Shown piece after piece: positions 4,307-11,002 of a stretch of DNA of 21,544 nucleotides. The notes beneath the pieces are model-generated. The model worked only from the letters and a program-made list of their open reading frames with translations, had not been told where the DNA came from and did no database searches. The number at the start of each line of letters is the position of its first letter. Positions within the stretch are counted from its first letter, which is position 1. This DNA is from a virus: the IMG/VR virus record IMGVR_UViG_3300012920_000333, positions 1-21,544 of that record; one strand, written 5' to 3'. The position numbers were made by a program, and so were the translations under genes.

Positions 4307-5580
4307 CGCATATCGAGATACCGTATGAGCCTAGGCCGTTACAGATGTCTTTGCATAATGAGATGCAGGTAAAGCGTTGGGGTGTTGTTGTATGTCATCG
4401 CAGGTTTGGCAAGACTGTATGGGCTATTAATCATTTATTAAGGGATGCATTAGTTTCTGGTAAGACTACCCCTCGGTATGCTTATATGGCGCCCACCTAT
4501 CGCCAGGCGAAGAATGTAGCTTGGGATTATATAAAACATTTTGCTGGTGGTATCCCGAATGTGAAGTTCCATGAGACAGAGCTTAGGTGTGATTTACCTA
4601 CAGGGGCTCGGATAAGCTTACTCGGTGCAGAAAACCCTGATAGTTTACGTGGTATATATTTAGATGGTTGTGTTATGGACGAGGTTGCTGACATGCCTGA
4701 GAATGTATTTCCTGAGGTGTTAAGGCCGGCGCTGTCTGATCGTAAGGGGTTTTGTATCTTTGTGGGTACGCCGAAAGGTCACAATGCTTTCTATGATTAT
4801 TATGAACAGGCGTCATCTGATGAAGATTGGTTGAGTGCGGTGTATAAGGCTTCTGAGACAGGGTTGTTGGATAGGGAAGAGTTAGATGCTGCTAGGGGTA
4901 TGATGACCCATGATCAGTATATGCAGGAGTTTGAGTGTTCTTGGAATGCGAATGTGCCAGGTGCTATTTATGGCAAGGAGTTAGAAACGGCTACGACTGA
5001 GGGAAGAGTAACGAATGTACCTTATGACCCGGCGCACAAAGTAGATACCTGGTGGGATCTCGGAATTGGTGACTCAACATCAATATGGTATACCCAGTCG
5101 GTTGGCAGGGCTGTGCATGTTATAGATTATTATGAAAATAGAAATCAGGGTTTGCCGCATTACTGTCAAATTTTAAATCAAAAGAATTATTTGTATGGAT
5201 CTCACAATGCACCTCATGATATAGAGGTAAGAGAGTTGGGTAGTGGCAAGAGCCGTAGAGAGGTTGCTTGGGATTTAGGATTAAACTTTCGAGTGGTTCC
5301 AAAGCTTCCTATAGAGGATGGGATACATGCGGCGCAAATGTTGATACCCCGGCTGTGGTTTGATCGTGAGAAGTGCAAGCAGGGTTTAGAGTGTTTGCGG
5401 CAGTATCATAGGTCATATAATGATAGGACACGTTCGTTTCGTGCGAACCCTGTTCATGATTGGAGTAGCCATGCGGCGGATGCGTTTCGGTATTTTGCTG
5501 TAGGGTTGAGAGAAACGGGGCCGAGTTTTAAGGCTCCACAACGGCAAGCGGTTATGGATTATAATCCTTTTGCGGCATGA
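4303..5580 (+). CDS. terL: Terminase large subunit
   Basis: This 425-residue protein is the packaging motor and nuclease. Its N-terminal ATPase has a Walker A variant CHRRFGKT (31-38), a Walker B with catalytic carboxylate GCVMDEVAD (122-130) and a coupling motif FVGTPKG (153-159). The C-terminal RNase-H-like nuclease has its first acidic residue in DTWWDLGIGDS (248-258) and the last in HAADAFRYFAVG (390-401), with HNAPHDIEV (301-309) between them. The length is normal for the family. The start is GTG at 4303, supported by GAGGTGA (4289-4295) and the overlap with the upstream gene. The gene is noticeably richer in G and T at third positions than the A-rich internal virion genes further along. 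Confidence 0.95.
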   Translation: MTHIEIPYEPRPLQMSLHNEMQVKRWGVVVCHRRFGKTVWAINHLLRDALVSGKTTPRYAYMAPTYRQAKNVAWDYIKHFAGGIPNVKFHETELRCDLPTGARISLLGAENPDSLRGIYLDGCVMDEVADMPENVFPEVLRPALSDRKGFCIFVGTPKGHNAFYDYYEQASSDEDWLSAVYKASETGLLDREELDAARGMMTHDQYMQEFECSWNANVPGAIYGKELETATTEGRVTNVPYDPAHKVDTWWDLGIGDSTSIWYTQSVGRAVHVIDYYENRNQGLPHYCQILNQKNYLYGSHNAPHDIEVRELGSGKSRREVAWDLGLNFRVVPKLPIEDGIHAAQMLIPRLWFDREKCKQGLECLRQYHRSYNDRTRSFRANPVHDWSSHAADAFRYFAVGLRETGPSFKAPQRQAVMDYNPFAA

Positions 5581-5588
5581 GGTAAAAT

Positions 5589-6077
5589 ATGGCAACTTTT
5601 TTTGAAAAACTAAAAAAGGGTTTACAGAATATAACAGCGCCTACAGTCGCTGCTAGTGAGAAAGGTGATCCACCTAAAACAGGTGCTGGGCGTGTTACTA
5701 AAAATATATTAACTGATTTATCTATAAGTTTGGGAAATACTGAAGGTTTATCTGATGAAGCGCTTGCTGATTATAGAAAACGTACTGACGATGCGAAACA
5801 AGCTGCTGAAGACGCCGCAGAAGCAAGAAATGAAAGAAGGCGGCGCCGGCCACCTACAAATCCAACAACACCTGCTATTGTAACGTCTACGCCAGTAGCA
5901 CCACCTGAAATGGATATGGATAGTGACGTTCTGGGTAGTGCGGAAGAAGATCTTATGGATTCTATGCGTAAAAGAAAAGGCCGTCAATCGACAATACAAA
6001 CAGCTTCACAAGGTTTATTATCTTCTGCACCCACGCGAAGACGTAGGTCATTAATGGGCGGTGGATTAATTACATGA
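5589..6077 (+). CDS. Conserved phage protein before the portal
   Basis: This 162-residue protein starts MATFFEKLKKGLQNI. It has a charged helical middle (SDEALADYRKRTDDAKQAAEDAAEARNERRRRR, residues 55-87), a Pro/Thr-rich linker (88-107) and a C-terminal segment KGRQSTIQTASQGLLSSAPTRRRRSLMGG. The last part resembles the 'G-R-x-S-T-I-x-T-x-x-x-G-L' motif seen at the end of small proteins near phage portal genes. The function is not established. A structural or head-assembly role is inferred from its place between terminase and portal. The start has GAGGT at about 5579-5583. Confidence 0.65.
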   Translation: MATFFEKLKKGLQNITAPTVAASEKGDPPKTGAGRVTKNILTDLSISLGNTEGLSDEALADYRKRTDDAKQAAEDAAEARNERRRRRPPTNPTTPAIVTSTPVAPPEMDMDSDVLGSAEEDLMDSMRKRKGRQSTIQTASQGLLSSAPTRRRRSLMGGGLIT

Positions 6078-6268
6078 TGTATAGAAATCAAGCTGGCAAA
6101 ATGGGTGCTATGTCATCACAGCCAGCAAAACGAAAAATCGCGGCAAGTGTTGATCCATTAGAGCGTCTTAATCAAAAGATGGCTGGACGTATGCAAGGTG
6201 GTTTGGCTGAGGGAAAAGATAAAAAGAAAAAAAAGCCTTCTTTAATGAATAGTATTGGAATGATGTAA
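6074..6268 (+). CDS. Small Met/Lys-rich hypothetical protein
   Basis: This 64-residue basic protein (MMYRNQAGKMGAMSSQPAKRK ... KDKKKKKPSLMNSIGMM) has no recognised domain and is rich in Met, Lys and Gly. It overlaps the preceding stop by ATGA and the portal start by TAATG. That tight coupling argues it is a real gene of the head module rather than a random frame. Its basic, probably disordered nature would suit a DNA-binding or virion-associated peptide, but this is inference. Confidence 0.55.
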   Translation: MMYRNQAGKMGAMSSQPAKRKIAASVDPLERLNQKMAGRMQGGLAEGKDKKKKKPSLMNSIGMM

Positions 6269-7869
6269 TGGTAGAAATAAATCCGTTAGTTGCTCAATTA
6301 GATCGTAGATTTAAGACGTTGCAGTCGCAGCGGTCTAACTGGGAGAAGCATTGGCAAGAGCTTGCGGATTTTATGCTGCCGCGAAAAGCTGATATTACAA
6401 AAAAAAGAACCCAAGGTGATAAACGCACTGAGCTTATATATGATGGCACGGCTGTTCACGCTGTAGAATTACTTTCTTCTTCTTTGCATGGTATGCTTAC
6501 TTCCCCTAGTACTCCTTGGTTTTCTATGCGCTACCGTGACCCATCATTGCAAAATGATGATATGGCTAATGAGTGGTTAGAGCTTTGCATGGATCAAATG
6601 TATCAAGCGTTTAATAGGTCTAACTTTCAGCAAGAGATTCATGAGCTATACTATGATTTAGTTGTATTCGGAACTGCTGCTTTCTATGTGGAGGGTGACA
6701 GGGAAGGGTTGCGGTTTTCAACTAGGCACATTGCAGAAGTAACAGTTGCAGAAGATGCAAACAGTAAAGTCGATACGGTATATCGTAAATTTAAAATAAC
6801 GGCTCGTGCTGCTGCACAGCGTTTTGGTGAAGAAAACTTACCAACTCAAATGGTTAAGGATTTAAAAAACGACCCACATAAAGAGCATGATTTAGTGCAT
6901 GTTGTGTATCCTAGAGGTGAAACAAAGGGTAAGGTTGCAAAGAATAAGCCTGTTGCTTCGGTTTACTATCATCTTGATTCGAGGTCTCTTATATCCGAGG
7001 GGGGCTTTGATGATTTCCCATTTATGGTTCCAAGATTTGTTAAGGACAGTGTAAGCACTTACGGACGTTCTCCAGCTATGAATGCGTTGCCAGATGTTAA
7101 GATGGTTAACAAAATGTCTGAGACAACAATACGTGCGGCGCAAAAACAGATTGACCCACCGCTAATGGTTCCTGACGATGGTTTTGTATTGCCAGTCAGA
7201 ACAACACCGGGCGCATTAAATTTTTATCGTACAGGTACAAGAGATAGACTGGAGCCGTTGCAGATCGGCGCGAACAATCCATTAGGTTTAAACATGGAAG
7301 AGCAGCGGCGTAATGCAATACGTCAGGCATTCTATGTTGATCAGTTGCTTATGTCACAAGGCCCAGCCATGACCGCGACTGAGGTGTTGCAGCGCAATGA
7401 AGAAAAAATGAGGCTCCTCGGACCTGTCTTGGGCAGGTTGCAATCGGAACTGTTGCAGCCTTTGATTTCGCGGTCTTTTGCGTTGCTGCTCAGGAACGGT
7501 CTCCTCCCTGCCGCTCCTGAGCAACTACAAGGTCAAGACATTGACATTGAGTATGTGTCACCATTGGCAAAAGCACAGAGGCTAACAGATTTACAGTCTA
7601 TGCTTCGAGGCTTTGAGGTTATGATGCAGGTTGCTGAAATAGCGCCTGTCATGGATTATTTAGATAGTGATAAGCTTGTGCAGTATTTAGTTGAGGTAAC
7701 TGGCATACCTGCGCGTGTTATTAGAAGTGATGAAGAAGTAGCTAAAATGCGTAAACAGCAAGCGCAAGCTGCTGAACAACAAGCTGCTATGCAAGAACAA
7801 ATGATGCAAGCAGAGCAAGCTAATCAAGTTGCGCCTTTAGTCAAGGCAGTAGGTGGTTTAGAGCAGTGA
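6268..7869 (+). CDS. Portal protein (head-to-tail connector)
   Basis: This 533-residue protein is a podovirus-type head-tail connector. It forms the ring at one vertex through which DNA is packaged and to which the tail attaches. Family landmarks are the N-terminal helices with NWEKHWQELADFMLPR, the segment YDGTAVHAVELLSSSLHGMLTSPSTPWFSM, YYDLVVFGTAAFYVE, and near the C-terminus MTATEVLQRNEEKMRLLGPVLGRLQSELLQPLI. The end is a Gln/Glu/Met-rich helix (MRKQQAQAAEQQAAMQEQM), the typical barrel-like tail. The length is normal. It lies directly upstream of the Bbp19-like gene and scaffold, as expected. Confidence 0.95.
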   Translation: MVEINPLVAQLDRRFKTLQSQRSNWEKHWQELADFMLPRKADITKKRTQGDKRTELIYDGTAVHAVELLSSSLHGMLTSPSTPWFSMRYRDPSLQNDDMANEWLELCMDQMYQAFNRSNFQQEIHELYYDLVVFGTAAFYVEGDREGLRFSTRHIAEVTVAEDANSKVDTVYRKFKITARAAAQRFGEENLPTQMVKDLKNDPHKEHDLVHVVYPRGETKGKVAKNKPVASVYYHLDSRSLISEGGFDDFPFMVPRFVKDSVSTYGRSPAMNALPDVKMVNKMSETTIRAAQKQIDPPLMVPDDGFVLPVRTTPGALNFYRTGTRDRLEPLQIGANNPLGLNMEEQRRNAIRQAFYVDQLLMSQGPAMTATEVLQRNEEKMRLLGPVLGRLQSELLQPLISRSFALLLRNGLLPAAPEQLQGQDIDIEYVSPLAKAQRLTDLQSMLRGFEVMMQVAEIAPVMDYLDSDKLVQYLVEVTGIPARVIRSDEEVAKMRKQQAQAAEQQAAMQEQMMQAEQANQVAPLVKAVGGLEQ

Positions 7870-8075
7870 AGCAATTAGAAGAACTAAAATTATCTTATCG
7901 CCGCACGTTTAATACAGATGACGGTGAAAAAGTATTAAAAGATCTCAAATCAAGGTTTGGTTATGAGACAACGACATTTTCGGGCAACCCACATGAAACA
8001 TCTTTTAATGAAGGTCAGCGTGCAACTGTGTTGCTAATTGTCCGAATGCTGGCCGAAGGGAAGGAACCCAGATGA
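7866..8075 (+). CDS. Bbp19-like conserved phage protein
   Basis: This 69-residue protein (YRRTFNTDDGEKVLKDLKSRFGYETTTF ... SFNEGQRATVLLIVRMLAEG) matches the pattern of the small Bbp19-like family found between portal and scaffold genes of podoviruses. The pattern is 'Y-x-x-x-F-x-x-x-x-G-x-x-V-L-x-D-L' followed by 'E-G-x-R-x-V'. The molecular role is unknown; the gene order implies head or connector assembly. The start is GTG in a GTGA overlap with the portal stop, and the end overlaps the scaffold start by ATGA. Confidence 0.75.
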   Translation: MKQLEELKLSYRRTFNTDDGEKVLKDLKSRFGYETTTFSGNPHETSFNEGQRATVLLIVRMLAEGKEPR

Positions 8076-8887
8076 GCGAAGAGGCAATCCAAGATACAGG
8101 ATCTCCAGAAGCAGCACCAGAGGCTGTTGCGGCACAAGCTGCACCAGTTAGTTTTTTAGAAAGTTTACCAGAAGAGTTACGAAATGAACCAAGCTTGCGA
8201 ACTTTTACAGATCCAGGCGCACTAGCTAAAAGCTATGTTAATGCACAGCGCATGATTGGCGCTGACAAGATTGCGATACCAGGAAAGTCTGCAACGCCTG
8301 ATGAATGGCGTGAATTGTATACAAAGCTAGGCTCTCCAACTAGTGCAGATGGTTATGATCTACAGTTTCAGAACGAAGTTATGAGTGAAAATGAGCTAAG
8401 TAAATTTAAAAATGCTTTGTTTGATGCAGGTCTTAGCAATGCTCAGGCACATAAGATGTCAGAGTTTTTGTCAGGTGTTGTAGATGGAGCGCAAGAAAGT
8501 ATTGATCAAGGTGCAGAAAAAGCGGTCTATGAAGCAGAACAGGAATTGCGTCAAGAGTTTGGTCAAGCTTTTGAGCAGCGTTTAGAAATGGCACACTTGG
8601 CTGCTAAGAATTTATTAGGCGGCACAGAGATGTTTGATGAAATTCAGTTATCAGATGGACGTATGTTAGGCGATCACCCAGCAATTGTTAAGATGTTTTC
8701 TGAGCTTGCTACACAGATCGGAGAGGATAATTTGGCAGGTGAAACAACTGAATTAATTATGACCCCAGAAGAAGCTTCTCGTCAAATTACAGAGATGACT
8801 AGACGAGACGGCCCTTATTGGGATAAGATGCACCCAGAGCATGACACATACATACAAGAAGTGTTACGGCTCCGAGAGTATGCATAG
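8072..8887 (+). CDS. Capsid assembly scaffold protein
   Basis: This 271-residue acidic protein has the expected scaffold layout. There is a disordered Ala/Pro/Glu-rich N-terminus (residues 1-27), then the conserved block FLESLPEELRNEPSLRTFTDPGALAKSYVNAQRMIGADKIAIPGKSATPDEWRELYTKLGSP (about 28-90), and long helices with Gln/Glu-rich stretches (130-180). The end is MTRRDGPYWDKMHPEHDTYIQEVLRL. It should direct major capsid protein assembly into procapsids and then leave. The position directly before the capsid gene supports this. The ATG overlaps the previous stop. Confidence 0.85.
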   Translation: MSEEAIQDTGSPEAAPEAVAAQAAPVSFLESLPEELRNEPSLRTFTDPGALAKSYVNAQRMIGADKIAIPGKSATPDEWRELYTKLGSPTSADGYDLQFQNEVMSENELSKFKNALFDAGLSNAQAHKMSEFLSGVVDGAQESIDQGAEKAVYEAEQELRQEFGQAFEQRLEMAHLAAKNLLGGTEMFDEIQLSDGRMLGDHPAIVKMFSELATQIGEDNLAGETTELIMTPEEASRQITEMTRRDGPYWDKMHPEHDTYIQEVLRLREYA

Positions 8888-9015
8888 TGGATAACCGCAA
8901 GGCCCACTAGTAAGCTTGTAGACAAGCGGAGTAGCTACCCTAAGTAGCAGCAAGGCCTCGCAAGAGACAACCAAGCGCAGCAACCTTAAATTGAAACAGA
9001 AGTAGGAGAGACAAG
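8888..9015 (+). promoter_or_regulatory. Hairpin-rich leader of the major capsid gene
   Basis: This is a 128-base gap in an otherwise packed operon. It holds several short hairpins: GCTTG-TAGA-CAAGC (8914-8927), GCTAC-CCTAA-GTAGC (8934-8948) and CTC-GCAA-GAG (8957-8966), the last with a GNRA-type loop. GCAAGGCC is repeated at 8897-8904 and 8950-8957, and GCAA recurs at 8897, 8950 and 8960. The ribosome-binding site AGGAGA (9004-9009) is six bases before the ATG. No convincing -35/-10 pair is visible, so the structures more likely act in RNA stability, processing or translation of the abundant capsid mRNA. Confidence 0.5.
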
Positions 9016-9876
9016 ATGTCTACCCAAATTACTACAGCTTTTGTCAATCAGTTTTCTGCAAACGTCCAAATGCTATCACAGCAAATGGGTTCTCTGCTGC
9101 GTGATGCGGTAGATACAGAAAGCGTGAATGGCGAAAAAGCTTTCTTTGACCAAGTTGGTCAAGCTGCGGCTGTTCTGCGTACAAGCAGACACGCCGATAC
9201 ACCATTAGTCGAAACACCACATACAAGACGAATGGTGACAATGTCAGACTATGAGTATGCTGATCTAATTGATGATAGCGATAAGGTACGTTTACTTGTA
9301 GACCCGACATCAACATATAGCCGTGCAGCCGCTGCTGCTATGGGTAGAGCAATGGATGATGTTATCATTACTGCTGCTCTAGGCACAGCAAAGACAGGCA
9401 AAGACGGTTCAACATCAACAGCGTTACCTGCTGGGCAAAAAATTGCTCATGGTTCTGCTGGCTTGACTATTGCTAAACTAGTATCTGCTAAAGAGTTATT
9501 AGATGCAGCAAGTGTTGATCCATCTATTCCTCGTCATATCGTTGTTTCACCAAAACAGATTTCTGATTTGTTAAACAACACAACTGTGACTTCAAGCGAC
9601 TTCAACACTGTCAAGGCCTTAGCTCAAGGTGAGATAAACTCTTTTGTAGGGTTTCAATTTCATGTGAGCAACCGTCTAAACACAGATTCAAACTCTGACC
9701 GTCAGGTCATTGCGTTTGCATCAGACGGTATCAAGCTTGCTGTTGGTAAAGAGCCAGCCGCACGTATTGATGAACGTGCTGACAAGTCATACTCAACGCA
9801 AGTCTATTACTGCCAAACCATCGGGGCAACTCGCATGGAAGAGGAAAAAGTAGTAGAAATTGCGTGTAACGAATAA
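9016..9876 (+). CDS. Major capsid protein
   Basis: This 286-residue protein lies directly after the scaffold gene. It has the character of the phage capsid protein family common in environmental podoviruses. The N-terminal helix is TTAFVNQFSANVQMLSQQMGSLL, followed by FFDQVGQAAAVLRTSRHADTPL and then the conserved run TRRMVTMSDYEYADLIDDSDKVRLLVDPTSTYSRAAAAAMGRAMDDVII (about 75-123). HIVVSPKQISDLL (residues 174-186) and the C-terminal part ending RMEEEKVVEIACNE follow. An HK97-like fold is expected from family knowledge. A strong ribosome-binding site and a structured leader suit a highly expressed gene. Confidence 0.88.
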   Translation: MSTQITTAFVNQFSANVQMLSQQMGSLLRDAVDTESVNGEKAFFDQVGQAAAVLRTSRHADTPLVETPHTRRMVTMSDYEYADLIDDSDKVRLLVDPTSTYSRAAAAAMGRAMDDVIITAALGTAKTGKDGSTSTALPAGQKIAHGSAGLTIAKLVSAKELLDAASVDPSIPRHIVVSPKQISDLLNNTTVTSSDFNTVKALAQGEINSFVGFQFHVSNRLNTDSNSDRQVIAFASDGIKLAVGKEPAARIDERADKSYSTQVYYCQTIGATRMEEEKVVEIACNE

Positions 9877-9888
9877 GGAGATTGACTT

Positions 9889-10350
9889 ATGGCTACTGTT
9901 TATTCAACACAGCGAACTAACAACCGGGCAGATCCTGTTGTTATGAACAAAGCTAATGAGCTAAGTGGACGTATCCGTGTTGCTCATGGCGTTTACGAAG
10001 CATCTTCTTTAGCATCTGGTGATGTTATTGAGATGTTTATTTTACCAGATGGCGCAAGATTGCTTGAAGGCTCACTCGCACATGATGCGTTGGGCGGTTC
10101 AACAACCTTGTCTGTAGGTCATGCAGCTTATGTCAATGCAGACGGTACAGCGGTTTCTGCTGCTGCTGCTGCATATAAAGCGGCTGCTGCATCAACAGGC
10201 GCTCAAAAGGTAGACATCCTCGCAACGCTGGCTCTAGGCTCTGGCACAGAACTAGACGCTAATGAAGACGGCGTTACGGTTACTGTTACAATGGGTGGTG
10301 CTGCTGGTACTGGTACTATTGAAGTAACCATCAAATATGTCGTAGACTAA
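9889..10350 (+). CDS. Probable head accessory (decoration-like) protein
   Basis: This 153-residue protein starts MATVYSTQRTNNRADP. It is rich in Gly, Ala, Val and Thr and looks mostly beta-stranded (GVYEASSLASGDVIEMFILPDGARLLEG; EDGVTVTVTMGGAAGTGTIEVTIKYVVD), with an Ala-rich segment (about 84-100). Proteins of this kind follow the major capsid gene in many podoviruses and are thought to sit on the capsid surface. A decoration or stabilising role is inferred from position and composition. AAGGAG (9875-9880) precedes the start by eight bases, and a strong terminator follows, so this is the last gene of the capsid block. Confidence 0.6.
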   Translation: MATVYSTQRTNNRADPVVMNKANELSGRIRVAHGVYEASSLASGDVIEMFILPDGARLLEGSLAHDALGGSTTLSVGHAAYVNADGTAVSAAAAAYKAAAASTGAQKVDILATLALGSGTELDANEDGVTVTVTMGGAAGTGTIEVTIKYVVD

Positions 10351-10356
10351 TAGGTT

Positions 10357-10381
10357 GGGGCGGTTCGCCGCCCCTTCTTTT
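10357..10381 (+). terminator. Strong intrinsic terminator after the capsid block
   Basis: GGGGCGG (10357-10363), loop TTCG (10364-10367) and CCGCCCC (10368-10374) form a perfect 7-bp GC stem with an extra-stable UUCG loop, followed by TTCTTTT. It separates the abundant capsid transcripts from the tail genes. Some read-through is needed, because no clear new promoter precedes 10397. Confidence 0.9.
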
Positions 10382-10396
10382 ACAGGATAGGTTAAA

Positions 10397-11002
10397 ATGA
10401 CAAGTACAGTTGATATTGCAAACTTTGCATTAAACAATCTTGGTGCTTCTAATATTTCTGCACTTGATGAAAACAGTAAAGCTGCAAGAATTGTTAATCA
10501 AAGATACGAAGCAGTAAGAGATTCGGTTTTTCGCGCACATCCTTGGAATTGTTTAATTAGAAGAGCGGCGTTAGCTCAAGAGTCAGACACTCCAGCGTTT
10601 GGGTATGCGTTTCAATATGCCTTACCAACAGATCCATTTTGTTTGCGCGTTTTAGAGTTTAGCAATGGTACGCTGGCATATCCACAAGACAATATTACAA
10701 ACAACACTGGTGGCCCAGTGTTTGTTGTTGAGGGTAGAAAATTATTAACAGATGAAGGTACAGCCCAGATTAAGTATGTTGGGCGTGTGACAGATCCACA
10801 GCAATATGACGCAAGTTTAGTAGAGGCTTTGGCGGCAAAGCTTGGCGCCGAGATATGTTATGCAATAACTGGATCAACGAGTATGGTGCAAATACAGAAC
10901 GCACTGTACGAAAGTAAAATGACTGAAGCAAGATTTAACGATGCAACAGAGGGTGCAACGCAACGCTTAGAGGCAAGCGATTTTATTGAAAGTAGGTTTT
11001 AA
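10397..11002 (+). CDS. Tail tubular protein A (head-tail adaptor)
   Basis: This 201-residue protein corresponds to T7 gp11/P22 gp4-type adaptors that attach to the portal and start the tail tube. The N-terminal block is characteristic: DIANFALNNLGASNISALDENSKAARIVNQRYEAVRDSVFRAHPWNCLIRRAAL (about 5-58), with the typical 'R-A-H-P-W-N-x-x-x-x-R' core. The middle has LPTDPFCLRVLEF and the C-terminal half is helical (LVEALAAKLGAEICYAITGS). It overlaps the next gene by one base (TAATG), in the gp11-gp12 order of T7. Confidence 0.88.
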   Translation: MTSTVDIANFALNNLGASNISALDENSKAARIVNQRYEAVRDSVFRAHPWNCLIRRAALAQESDTPAFGYAFQYALPTDPFCLRVLEFSNGTLAYPQDNITNNTGGPVFVVEGRKLLTDEGTAQIKYVGRVTDPQQYDASLVEALAAKLGAEICYAITGSTSMVQIQNALYESKMTEARFNDATEGATQRLEASDFIESRF

